Below, one piece after another: positions 1-8,560 of a stretch of DNA of 64,000 bases. Each line of letters opens with the position of its first letter. Positions within the stretch are counted from its first letter, which is position 1. The notes under the pieces are model-generated. The model was not told where the DNA came from. It worked only from the letters and a program-made list of their open reading frames with translations, and searched no databases. Origin of the DNA: a virus. Location: IMG/VR virus record IMGVR_UViG_3300007535_000003, positions 1 through 64,000 of that record, one strand, 5' to 3'. A program made the position numbers and the translations under genes.

Positions 1-3000
1 GAATTAACAAGAAGCTTAATAGTAGAATCATAGGTAGTACCATAAAACTTACCGTAGTAAGCACTATCAGTACTGTAAATATAAAAATTTCTACCATCTT
101 TAGTGGATAAAAGCTCCCTATTAACATTAATATAATAAGTAGCATCTATACTATATAAGGACTGGAATAAGCCTAAGCGCTCATTATAAACTAAAGTTTT
201 AGTATCTGCCCCATTTGAAAGTGTAAATAGAATCTCATTACGCTTTTCATCTTTACCAGATACACAGCTAGTAAAATCGTATTGATTCATAAAAGGCTGC
301 ATAGCTTTTTCCTTAGTCAAGCTAGTTACTTTAAGCTTACCGTATTGATCCCTATACATATGCACTATAGTATTAGTGTATGAATCAAACCAGTATAAAC
401 CTGTAGATGTATTCACTATAGAATATTTATTAGTGCAGCCATAGTCTGTAGTAATATAATCAAATCTAGATAATAAAGTACCAGTACCTAAAACAAGTTG
501 TTGGCCTGAATTATCTTGTACTAAAGAACGTTCATTAACTGAAACTACGCCTATAGCCCTCTCTTGTAGATAGTATAGCTTATCCTCAAACTTGTATAAA
601 CTCACTATATCCCCATATGAAGAGTCTACATCAATATAATCATTAGCTGGATATAATAGCCAGCTATCGTATTTTTCCCCATTAATCTTATTACTAGATG
701 CTACTATCCTATTTTTGAATATATTAGTAGAATCGCTTTGTTGCTCCTCAGTGATTACAGCTTCCTTTTTAATATCATTATCTTTAGAATAAACCGTGTT
801 GTATACATACAGCGGCTCTAAGTTCTGATCAGAATCCTCATCTTCATTGAGGTATTTAATATTTGAAGTTATATCACTGAATTTAGTAGCATAGTCTCCT
901 TGTCTTAGTTCCATGTTTATACTAGATTCTAATGGGACTATGTCTACCTCTGCAAATGATCTATCATTCCTACTTTCTACTTCAGGTATAAAGCTTTCGT
1001 ATGTTATAGGTTGTAAATCAGCAGCATTTATAAATATATCCCCGTTATAAGGAGCTGTACTACCTGTACCTGTCTGTACACCAGTTATAGCTATATATTT
1101 GTTATTATTCCTTACAGAGTTAGTATTACCCCCATACATAGTACTGTAATTATAACGCTTGTAGTTAGCGATATATGGAGATTTATAATCTACACTCCCC
1201 CCATAATTGAAAGGTGCGTAACCTGTACCTCCTTGTTTAGTAATATGCTCTGAGTACAGAGGCCTTAATAACATCGAACTCACTGTACGTGCAATTTTAT
1301 CATACTTAACATTAGGAGACATCATATAAGACCAATAATCATATTTACCTATAGTATGTTTATCAGCTGTAACATTTGTATTCCAGTCAGAACCTGAGAA
1401 ATAAGGTTCCCCTACACTACGTATAATCTTAGAATCATCTATAGAAGCTACTGATATATCTTCTGTAATACCATTGTACCACTTATACATAGAAGAAATA
1501 ACAAGACCATCATCTAATATATGTGTACCCCTATTATCAGATAGTATACTGTTTAAAAACCCTATACATTCTATATAATCACCATCTAGACTGAATCCAC
1601 CCTCTTTGTAAAAAACTGTTTCAGGAGAAATAAACTGAAGTAGGTAATAATTAATGTAGCTATCTGTATAGCTAGCATCTAGATCTCTAGAATTAGACCT
1701 AGCTGGAAATGCTTGATACCCAGTATCATCCCCCTCCCTAGCTTCGTCCCCCCTATTATTGGGGAATGTAGGTTTAACTATACCTTGACTAAGTACACTC
1801 TTATCTGAAGTAGTTCGTTCAGTCCTAAGTATTTGATAAGCCGTTGCACCGGTAGGTAACGATGTTACTTCAAACACAGGGCTTAGTATATTACCAAAAG
1901 CACTACTACCATTTGTACTGTGTATAGGTTCCTCTATTATATGAGGCATCCTTAAATCACATATCCACTGGGGAGATGTTTCATGCCCTTCATTATTCAA
2001 GAACTTTATAGAGAAACGGTATATCTCATCCCTTTGATAGGATTGGAAATTAGCTGTATAATATGGACTAGCGTAGTTTTTAAAGCCGTACTTAGCTACT
2101 CTAGTAGATACAGAGGCTTTCTTGCTATCACCTGAATCCTCTAATACTATCTCTTTAGTCTCAAACGATATATTTATATTAGGACCTGAAGCACCCAAAG
2201 TATCACCATCTTTTTGATACTTATAATGATCATAATCGTTCATGGGATTATCATAGCCAGCATCGCCAAGAGACCCATCATAAGTACCATAATATGGTAT
2301 GTAGTTAAATGAATTGATTGCATCTAAATCAGTATCTGTAGGCCATGAAGGGCTAGTACCATCTATAGTAGCTTCTACAGTGGTATTACTATTGTATATT
2401 GTAGCTGATTGATCTGAAGTAAACCTATAAGCCCTAGAGTCATAACCACTTAAATCTATACCTTCAGTACTAGTAGTCTCTACATCAGCTAAAAATAGCC
2501 TATTATCTTTACTCTCTAATAACCTAGCTTTGCTTATTATGCTGGAAGCACTAGTAGTAGTACTAGATTCTACTAGTAATTCCTCTAAAGTTATAGTACC
2601 TTCGTAGCTAGAACCTGTATCTGTAAACTTGTAACTAGTAGTCCCTGAAGACATACTTACCTGACTAATCCTGTTTATTAAGGGAGTACCAGTAATAGAA
2701 TCGTAGTGTACAGAGTAAGGTATAATTTTATCATATAATTTAACTATAGAATCAGTAACTGTAACTTCCATAATGAATGCCTTACCACAGTTTTCATCTA
2801 CGTCTGAGCCTGTATATGTCCTAGTATTAGATGCAAATTCATTCGATTTAGATATGTGATATAGTCCAGTTAAGTTAGATATAGGAGATTGACTACCGCT
2901 ATTTGATACAAATCTATAAGCGTATTGAACAGTACCCGCTAATAAAGACCCATTACCTATAGAAGACAATTCTATACTAGAGTCCGTAAAAGGAAATGAA

Positions 3001-3581
3001 GGTGAAGAAGATAGACTACTTGGTGATACATAGTATCCTGAATCATCTTTAACACCTTCAGGAGCATCTAATACATTAAAACGCCTTATACCAGAAGTAC
3101 CGTCAAGCCAATATAGGTTTTCAACATTATCAGTTTCAGCCCTCAGTATAGCAGATATATTAGTACTGGTATCCCAGCCAAAACCCTCATAACCAGAATA
3201 GCTATATATAGCGTCATAATCACTATACAGCTCTTTATGAGAACTTACAGTGCTACCATCAAATACTACTTCATATATTGAAGAGTGGTCAGAACCATCT
3301 GCAACTAGAAATAGTATTACTCTGCTACCATTAACAGTATAGCCTATAAGATCGTAGTAATAGGAGCTTTCAACACTATTAAGCCTAATATCTGTATTAG
3401 CTAAAGACAGCGTATTACCTTTTATATTCTCTAGTGCGCCAGTAGAGTTATATTCATCAGCAATGAGCCTTAGATTCTCAGCATGGAGATACATATTAGG
3501 CTTCATGACGCTATAGTCCAAATCTTTATTCATGCCGCCTGAAAAAGTACTGGCGTGCTGTTGTTGTTGTTGTTTAGGCAT
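1..3581 (-). CDS. Large virion protein (crAss-like muzzle/stabilisation type), C-terminus outside window
   Basis: The frame is open from the ATG at 3581 to the window edge, about 1,190 codons, so the gene is partial at its C-terminus. The N-terminus has a five-glutamine run, then a GGMNKDLD motif and LHAENLRLI. I associate these with the very large structural protein that follows the ring-type proteins in crAss-like phages, called stabilisation or tail-muzzle protein. The rest is rich in Tyr, Ser, Thr and Asp with short beta-type repeats, as in a beta-propeller-like virion protein. It lies just after the 311-residue connector gene (2-nt gap) and is probably co-transcribed with it. The coding frame is well supported; the structural role is inferred from context. 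Confidence 0.75.
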   Translation of the reverse strand, partial: MPKQQQQQHASTFSGGMNKDLDYSVMKPNMYLHAENLRLIADEYNSTGALENIKGNTLSLANTDIRLNSVESSYYYDLIGYTVNGSRVILFLVADGSDHSSIYEVVFDGSTVSSHKELYSDYDAIYSYSGYEGFGWDTSTNISAILRAETDNVENLYWLDGTSGIRRFNVLDAPEGVKDDSGYYVSPSSLSSSPSFPFTDSSIELSSIGNGSLLAGTVQYAYRFVSNSGSQSPISNLTGLYHISKSNEFASNTRTYTGSDVDENCGKAFIMEVTVTDSIVKLYDKIIPYSVHYDSITGTPLINRISQVSMSSGTTSYKFTDTGSSYEGTITLEELLVESSTTTSASSIISKARLLESKDNRLFLADVETTSTEGIDLSGYDSRAYRFTSDQSATIYNSNTTVEATIDGTSPSWPTDTDLDAINSFNYIPYYGTYDGSLGDAGYDNPMNDYDHYKYQKDGDTLGASGPNINISFETKEIVLEDSGDSKKASVSTRVAKYGFKNYASPYYTANFQSYQRDEIYRFSIKFLNNEGHETSPQWICDLRMPHIIEEPIHSTNGSSAFGNILSPVFEVTSLPTGATAYQILRTERTTSDKSVLSQGIVKPTFPNNRGDEAREGDDTGYQAFPARSNSRDLDASYTDSYINYYLLQFISPETVFYKEGGFSLDGDYIECIGFLNSILSDNRGTHILDDGLVISSMYKWYNGITEDISVASIDDSKIIRSVGEPYFSGSDWNTNVTADKHTIGKYDYWSYMMSPNVKYDKIARTVSSMLLRPLYSEHITKQGGTGYAPFNYGGSVDYKSPYIANYKRYNYSTMYGGNTNSVRNNNKYIAITGVQTGTGSTAPYNGDIFINAADLQPITYESFIPEVESRNDRSFAEVDIVPLESSINMELRQGDYATKFSDITSNIKYLNEDEDSDQNLEPLYVYNTVYSKDNDIKKEAVITEEQQSDSTNIFKNRIVASSNKINGEKYDSWLLYPANDYIDVDSSYGDIVSLYKFEDKLYYLQERAIGVVSVNERSLVQDNSGQQLVLGTGTLLSRFDYITTDYGCTNKYSIVNTSTGLYWFDSYTNTIVHMYRDQYGKLKVTSLTKEKAMQPFMNQYDFTSCVSGKDEKRNEILFTLSNGADTKTLVYNERLGLFQSLYSIDATYYINVNRELLSTKDGRNFYIYSTDSAYYGKFYGTTYDSTIKLLVN

Positions 3582-3583
3582 AA

Positions 3584-4519
3584 TTAGCTAAAATTCCTCA
3601 GTTGTTGTTGTTGATTAAGATTCTGCATAAACTTCTCCCCTTCATTTATCTTAGGGATAAGTCTTATCCAACTGTTCTTAAGTGACTCTAGTTCATCTAT
3701 AGATTTAGGACCTACAGATTTACCATACGCCTGTTTGACATAGAAGCGCCATTTACTGGCAGCGTGTACATATATTTCTTTATCCTTTAGCTCACCTCGT
3801 ATCCATTGCAAATAGAATATCTTAGTAGCTATATACCAAAAGATAGCATCTATAAAGCTTTGATTATCTGATACCATTGGATAACCATAGTAGTCTAAGG
3901 GGATGGCTAGGTATGAAATCATCAAGTACCCAGTCTTAACATTAGTTTTAATATACCCTGGTACTATCTTATACTCCAACAAATCTGTATTAACTGTACC
4001 CCCATCACTAGACATTTGTATTACCCCCTCATCTAGTAAAGTCCTTAATATAGATTCAGTTTCTTCGTCAGTATTAAGCTTTGTCACTGCTTCTTCATAG
4101 GTTAAATCAAATAACCTCATAGTAAGATCTATAAGGTCTGATGTGGCTACATTACTTAAGTCTACAGCCCCATCTAAATGCTCATGGTCTATATCTTTAG
4201 TTAGACCATAATTACCTGAGAAACTGCCCGAAGCATACTTCATTGGATAGAAGTTATCAGAACTCTCTTCTAGAGCATATGCAACTTGAATTACCTGTTT
4301 ACAGTCATACGGTAAAGGAGCTTGGTAATCTGTTATTTTCTTTAGTGGTACACCAGCTTTACCTGTAACCTTTTGTACATAAGAATTTGGGGCTTCTATC
4401 TTCTCTAAAGCTTCTGCAGCCCATTCAACCATATCGTTTATAGGTACATCAGATTCACCTAAGCCTAAATCTGCATATACTTTAGATATGATACTCTTCA
4501 ATGATATTAAATTATTCAT
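3584..4519 (-). CDS. Virion connector / tail ring-type protein
   Basis: A 311-residue protein with a mainly helical N-terminus (ISKVYADLGL, then a W-A-A-E-A-L-E-K helix) and a LPYDCKQVIQV segment near residue 70. I associate this with the ring or head-tail connector protein of crAss-like phages. The C-terminus ends in a glutamine-rich tail. It lies between two other structural genes with gaps of a few bases, consistent with one late operon. No enzymatic motif is visible. The structural assignment comes from position and general resemblance, not from a search. Confidence 0.65.
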   Translation of the reverse strand: MNNLISLKSIISKVYADLGLGESDVPINDMVEWAAEALEKIEAPNSYVQKVTGKAGVPLKKITDYQAPLPYDCKQVIQVAYALEESSDNFYPMKYASGSFSGNYGLTKDIDHEHLDGAVDLSNVATSDLIDLTMRLFDLTYEEAVTKLNTDEETESILRTLLDEGVIQMSSDGGTVNTDLLEYKIVPGYIKTNVKTGYLMISYLAIPLDYYGYPMVSDNQSFIDAIFWYIATKIFYLQWIRGELKDKEIYVHAASKWRFYVKQAYGKSVGPKSIDELESLKNSWIRLIPKINEGEKFMQNLNQQQQLRNFS

Positions 4520-4524
4520 ATAAA

Positions 4525-4989
4525 TTAGTTTTCAAAGTAGTCAGCCAGTTTATTTTTTATAATGTGAGCTAACCTACGCTTATTACCCCTTGAGGGTATA
4601 AATCTGTAAAAACTCTTATGTTTAACTACAGCCTTCCTTTTATCCCATTTGAACATATACTTATATCCATCACTATGTTCGTTAAAATGGTATATAGTTT
4701 TGCCATACTTCTTTGTTAAATTAAAATCTACCGATAGCCTTTTCTTCCTACCCATGCTAGACTTTAGTTTAATTATTCTAAGGCTACCTAACCTATAAGG
4801 CATCTTAAAAGTACCAGCTTCATATAGCATATAGTCTACCATACTAAGTACAAAGTCCTTGTTTATATCTGCATATTCTTCTTTAGATATAGCATAGGGG
4901 GAATTATTAAACTTATCAGCTATATAATCTTCATACATGTTAATAAAAGTGTACGAATCTTTAACTATATTTTCGCCTCTTTTACTCAT
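4525..4989 (-). CDS. Conserved small virion protein with MPYRLGSLRI motif
   Basis: I place the start at the second methionine (MSKRGENIVK), which cuts the overlap with the upstream gene to 8 nt; an earlier ATG at 5013 would give 162 residues. The protein is basic. A conserved block (MPYRLGSLRI, about residue 75) is followed by a Lys/Arg-rich C-terminus. Proteins with an 'HRLG-IRI' block and a basic tail are common between ring proteins in Bacteroidota phages, usually annotated as virion or head-tail proteins. A direct biochemical role cannot be read from the sequence. Confidence 0.65.
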   Translation of the reverse strand: MSKRGENIVKDSYTFINMYEDYIADKFNNSPYAISKEEYADINKDFVLSMVDYMLYEAGTFKMPYRLGSLRIIKLKSSMGRKKRLSVDFNLTKKYGKTIYHFNEHSDGYKYMFKWDKRKAVVKHKSFYRFIPSRGNKRRLAHIIKNKLADYFEN

Positions 4990-5668
4990 TACTAACCGGC
5001 TGTTTTTCAACATTAGGACTTAAATTAAACTGGGCATCATTAGAGGTATCACTAGGTGCTCTAGAGATAATACCCAGCTCCTTGCTTAATATCATCTGTT
5101 TTAATATAGGTACTTTATCTTGCGGTAAAGGATAGTTAGCGTACCAATTTGTATCGTTACTATCTTCAACTTCTAATGGATTCTCAAATATACCACGTAT
5201 ATTGATATACTCTAATTCTTCAGAACCTTTGATGTATATACGCTGATTGCGTAGTGCAGCTGTCTCATCCTTACCAGTGTATTTCCTATACTTCTGCCAA
5301 TGTAATCTACTGTAAGGTACTACTTGTATTTGTTTACCAAGAACAGTACCAACATACTTAATACCACTACCTAGTGGTAAATCCAATGTTTTAGGCAATT
5401 GGTTTTTAGTCCTAAGTATATAATAATCAGAGTCTATACTATTATCTTCAGCTTCATCAACAAACTCAAGCTCTTCATTATCTAATTCCTGTAAGTAATC
5501 TGGATTAAGACTATAACCCTTAGTTAAGTCCCTACGAATTAGTAAAGCCCTGTATTGATGTACCCAATCTTCTATCTGTCTGATAGAAACTGGCTCACTT
5601 TGATTAACTATAGATCCCCTGATTATAGTAAGTAAATCTTTAGTAAGTTTTTCTAGATCTATACCCAT
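4982..5668 (-). CDS. Virion connector / ring-type protein
   Basis: A 228-residue protein that opens with a helical, Ile/Leu-rich segment (LEKLTKDLLTIIRG) followed by IEDWVHQYRALLIRRD. This resembles the N-terminus of a ring or connector family that in crAss-like phages accompanies the two neighbouring genes. The middle is acidic and the C-terminus is short and polar. It overlaps the next gene by 8 nt, suggesting translational coupling. The structural role is inferred from context. Confidence 0.65.
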   Translation of the reverse strand: MGIDLEKLTKDLLTIIRGSIVNQSEPVSIRQIEDWVHQYRALLIRRDLTKGYSLNPDYLQELDNEELEFVDEAEDNSIDSDYYILRTKNQLPKTLDLPLGSGIKYVGTVLGKQIQVVPYSRLHWQKYRKYTGKDETAALRNQRIYIKGSEELEYINIRGIFENPLEVEDSNDTNWYANYPLPQDKVPILKQMILSKELGIISRAPSDTSNDAQFNLSPNVEKQPVSNE

Positions 5669-5678
5669 TTTATATTAA

Positions 5679-5954
5679 TTAATATTTTACAGAATCCAGT
5701 ACTATATATTTACTTTGGACTATTGTATAAATATCAGTACCATCAGTAATATTTATTTCGTATATATACGTTCCAGCTGATATATCATTATCATCAGGAT
5801 CTACTTTAAAAGTAACATTCAGCCCATCTACGCTACCAGTTATTTCAAATGTTGTACTGCCACCATAATCATCCTTTACAGTCAGGGATGGAGTATAGCC
5901 GCTTAGGGATGAAAGACCTGACACGGTACATACTATCTCTGCTGCTCGACCCAT
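5679..5954 (-). CDS. Small beta-sandwich virion protein
   Basis: A 91-residue acidic protein of alternating short beta strands (SLTVKDDYG, TFEITGSVDG, YIYEINITDG). The pattern resembles the N-terminal domain of BppU-type baseplate or fibre proteins, or an Ig-like decoration domain. It overlaps the next gene upstream in transcription by 22 nt. No catalytic residues are apparent. It is probably a fibre-accessory or decoration protein. Confidence 0.55.
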   Translation of the reverse strand: MGRAAEIVCTVSGLSSLSGYTPSLTVKDDYGGSTTFEITGSVDGLNVTFKVDPDDNDISAGTYIYEINITDGTDIYTIVQSKYIVLDSVKY

Positions 5955-6142
5955 TCATTATATACCGCCTCCGCTTCTTTATCATTTAAGGTCTTGGTTT
6001 CGGGCATAGCTTCAAGACTGTCAATAATCTGCTTTGCCCTGCCCCACATTTCATCTACTTTCACGGTACGCCACCGAGTATACTCGTGTTTGATGGTGTT
6101 ATCGTCTATCCGCTCAAATGTTCCTATGTTGCTTTCTGCCAT
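5933..6142 (-). CDS. Small acidic hypothetical protein
   Basis: A 69-residue protein with an aromatic N-terminal half and a helical acidic C-terminus (EAEAVYNEWVEQ). It sits between the lysis cassette and the small beta-sandwich gene and overlaps the latter by 22 nt. Base composition is slightly more GC-rich than its neighbours. I do not recognise it. Confidence 0.5.
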   Translation of the reverse strand: MAESNIGTFERIDDNTIKHEYTRWRTVKVDEMWGRAKQIIDSLEAMPETKTLNDKEAEAVYNEWVEQQR

Positions 6143-6158
6143 AATTAACTGGTTGTCT

Positions 6159-6875
6159 CTATAATAGTATAAGTATTGCTATACCTTCAGCTATAGCTAC
6201 ACCATAACCTACAAGTTTCCTATTCTTTTGTTTAGTAATTTCTTCTTCATACTCTGAGGCTAAATCTCTATACATATTTTTTACTTCACTTATTTTCTCA
6301 ACTTGTAACTCAAGATTATCATTCCTTCTAGTTAAAGTAGCTATCTCATCTTCTCTCAGCCTATTTATACTTTTTAGATGCTGTATCTGATTTTGCTGAT
6401 TGTCTATAATCTCGCCTCTTTCCCTATAATCTATATGAGTATCTACTATATCTTTAGCTGTAATATCTTGAAAAGCTATATAAATAGAGCTATCACCTCC
6501 AACAAACCCTACATCTAAAAGCTCGTAATTATCGCCAGCATAATGATCTACAATGTATTGAGCTATAGAATCTATAGGCATGCTATCTACTTCAGCTTTT
6601 AAACTATCGTATTTAGCTGCTATCTCTTCTTTAGCTTCTTTCTCTAACCACCATAATTTTTTGTACCTCTCTACTTCTTCGGATAAGCTATCGCTCCTAT
6701 CAGATTCTTTAGTATAAGCTTCCTCAAGCATATTAATACTATCCTGTTGAAATTCTATACTATCCTTCAAATTTATATTCTTTTCCTGAAGAGCTTGTTT
6801 ATCTTGCCTGTCCCCATGCCACATAATAGCGACAAATATAAGTGCAGCTGCACCTACTATATTAAGAATTTTCAT
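6159..6875 (-). CDS. Membrane-anchored coiled-coil protein, possible spanin-like
   Basis: I chose the start at MKILNIVG (6875), which gives a 14-nt overlap with the upstream gene; an ATG 11 codons earlier is possible. A transmembrane helix at residues 3-17 is followed by long coiled-coil stretches (about 25-80 and 150-215) and a second hydrophobic helix at the C-terminus (GYGVAIAEGIAILILL). It lies next to the endolysin and holin-like genes, so a role in envelope disruption, like an inner-membrane spanin, is reasonable. No lipoprotein partner is obvious. A tape-measure or anchor role cannot be excluded. Confidence 0.55.
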   Translation of the reverse strand: MKILNIVGAAALIFVAIMWHGDRQDKQALQEKNINLKDSIEFQQDSINMLEEAYTKESDRSDSLSEEVERYKKLWWLEKEAKEEIAAKYDSLKAEVDSMPIDSIAQYIVDHYAGDNYELLDVGFVGGDSSIYIAFQDITAKDIVDTHIDYRERGEIIDNQQNQIQHLKSINRLREDEIATLTRRNDNLELQVEKISEVKNMYRDLASEYEEEITKQKNRKLVGYGVAIAEGIAILILL

Positions 6876-7068
6876 GACTATTGTTTTTATTGTTATTATT
6901 CTTACCAAACTTTCTACCAGCTTCTTCTGTTATTATCGCACTCATACCAGAAGGTATGCCTACAGACCAATAAGTACTATCCTCAGTATAAAAACTTAAA
7001 ACTGCTGATAAAAGTATGACAATGTATCCAGCTATCCTAGGAGCTGTTAAAAATTGTTTACCCTTCAT
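6862..7068 (-). CDS. Small two-helix membrane protein, holin-like
   Basis: The start at MKGKQFLTAPR (7068) gives an 11-nt overlap with the peptidase gene; a longer version from 7107 would overlap it by 50 nt. About 68 residues with a clear transmembrane helix (GYIVILLSAVLSF), a short turn, a weaker second hydrophobic segment and a basic, asparagine-rich tail. Directly after a cell-wall peptidase gene this pattern is typical of a holin. The family is not recognised by sequence. Confidence 0.6.
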   Translation of the reverse strand: MKGKQFLTAPRIAGYIVILLSAVLSFYTEDSTYWSVGIPSGMSAIITEEAGRKFGKNNNNKNNSHENS

Positions 7069-7531
7069 AGTATCTGTATTTAGTCTTGTTACCTTTCTTA
7101 TATGCAACTAAAGCTTCATTCCTATTATCTTCAGTAGATACATAACTTACATGAACCCAGTCAGGTTCTTCCTCATTACCATGCTCCCAAACTAACTGGT
7201 CATAGTCTAAGTTTCTATAGATATAATTAAATATTTGACTGTTATTTATAAAGCCGTACATATCTGCATCTAGATCTACAGCTTCCCCGAATAGGTGCTG
7301 ACTATTTTTAGAGCCACCTATACGCTTATTTAGCTTCTTAGATCTGTAGAAACTAGCTATACCTATAGGCCTACCATAATAGCTCCTTAGAGGCTCAAAA
7401 ATACGCTGAGCCACTCTCTTCATGTTATCCTCTATACAATAACAATACACGTTATTATCTATCCCATATTTAACAGCTGTGTAGGATTTAGTAGCTTCTT
7501 TATAACTTATATGTTCACTGATTCTATCCAT
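7058..7531 (-). CDS. M15-family peptidase, probable endolysin
   Basis: A 157-residue protein with the zinc-binding pattern of M15 peptidases (D-Ala-D-Ala carboxypeptidase or L-alanyl-D-glutamate peptidase type). SQHLFGEAVDLD gives H79 and D86; WVHVS gives the third ligand H127; E116 in QLVWE is a candidate catalytic acid. The family cuts peptide cross-links or stem peptides of peptidoglycan. There is no signal peptide, so export would depend on the neighbouring holin-like proteins. It is the main enzyme of the lysis cassette. Confidence 0.85.
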   Translation of the reverse strand: MDRISEHISYKEATKSYTAVKYGIDNNVYCYCIEDNMKRVAQRIFEPLRSYYGRPIGIASFYRSKKLNKRIGGSKNSQHLFGEAVDLDADMYGFINNSQIFNYIYRNLDYDQLVWEHGNEEEPDWVHVSYVSTEDNRNEALVAYKKGNKTKYRYYEG

Positions 7532-7543
7532 AGTACAATTTTA

Positions 7544-7834
7544 TTAAGCTGATATCCACAGTAGTACACCTACTGCAATAGATACTACTGATGCAGCACC
7601 ATATACAGTCCATCTAAATCTTTCTAATTTCTCTACTCTTTTTTCAAGTTCTTTAGTCTTTTTCTCTTCAAGGTCCCTTACTCTTTCTATCCAACCTTTT
7701 TCATGATACTCACTGCCAAGCAAAGCTGTAGCCATATCATTAACTCTTTCCTTAAGCCAATTTACATCTTCTTTCAAAGCTTTAAACTCTCCATTTGGTA
7801 TCTTGTATTCTACTCTTTTAGTATTTTCTTGCAT
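7544..7834 (-). CDS. Coiled-coil protein with C-terminal membrane anchor (XhlA-like)
   Basis: A 96-residue protein. A coiled coil at residues 20-70 (LKEDVNWLKERV, then ELEKRVEKLERF) runs into one C-terminal transmembrane helix (VYGAASVVSIAVGVLLW). This is the layout of haemolysin XhlA-type holin accessory proteins. It is immediately upstream of the M15 peptidase in transcription order, with a 12-nt gap, so a lysis role fits. Function is inferred. Confidence 0.6.
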   Translation of the reverse strand: MQENTKRVEYKIPNGEFKALKEDVNWLKERVNDMATALLGSEYHEKGWIERVRDLEEKKTKELEKRVEKLERFRWTVYGAASVVSIAVGVLLWISA

Positions 7835-7854
7835 AGTTTATATTTATAGACTTA

Positions 7855-8157
7855 TTAAACTTCTAGCTTTAGATTAAGATTGTATTGAGTACCACATATA
7901 TCATTTATATGTGTAATTATATCTTCCATCTCATCCCTGGTAAAAAAGTTTATATTCTCATCTTCTTCATCAGCCTCATCATAGTCCTGTAGTACATATT
8001 CATTAACTATATCTATATAGGCATTAAGTAACATTAGGTTAACCATATCTTTAGTGGAATCTTTACCTAACGCTTTATCTTTGGCTAACCTTTCAGCCTG
8101 CTGGGATGAGTACCAATAGATTTGTAATTTATAGTTATTAAATTCTGATTGAGTCAT
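7855..8157 (-). CDS. Hypothetical protein, lysis/fibre region
   Basis: A 100-residue protein, helical at the N-terminus and acidic in the middle (DEADEEDEN). Its start codon overlaps the stop of the next gene (8157), so the two are probably translationally coupled. I do not recognise it. Confidence 0.55.
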   Translation of the reverse strand: MTQSEFNNYKLQIYWYSSQQAERLAKDKALGKDSTKDMVNLMLLNAYIDIVNEYVLQDYDEADEEDENINFFTRDEMEDIITHINDICGTQYNLNLKLEV

Positions 8158-8483
8158 TACTCTTTAGGTTTTAATGGGTTATTCTTTCCCTCTAAGATAG
8201 AATTAATCTGACCATAGATAAGTATACCGTATATCTTAGGTAGTTTATTTTGAAGCCTGACTAATTCCTCATTTGTAAGATCTATTTCTTTTTTAGCTTC
8301 ATTCAACTTCATGAATATATCAAAGTCTTTAGCTTTATTAGTCTCTTCCTTCTCTAGCTCTGTTAAAGCTATATTCTTTAGAAGTACGCCTAATTGAGGA
8401 GCTTCTTGTTTACCAGCATCATTACTGATAGTTAGCTTTTCACCATTGGCGTTATAGAGGTTCTGTGTTAAATCTATTTTCAT
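8157..8483 (-). CDS. Hypothetical protein
   Basis: A 108-residue protein. The N-terminus is predicted beta (IDLTQNLYNANGE) and the remainder helical and charged (LTELEKEETNKAKDF). The layout recalls small phage proteins that interact with virion components, but nothing diagnostic is present. It is coupled to the gene at 7855-8157. Confidence 0.55.
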   Translation of the reverse strand: MKIDLTQNLYNANGEKLTISNDAGKQEAPQLGVLLKNIALTELEKEETNKAKDFDIFMKLNEAKKEIDLTNEELVRLQNKLPKIYGILIYGQINSILEGKNNPLKPKE

Positions 8484-8560
8484 ATTTATTTGATTTTAGT
8501 ATATTCTTATAGTCTACGTATAACTGTAAAAATTGTTACCCTATTATTTATTTAACAAAA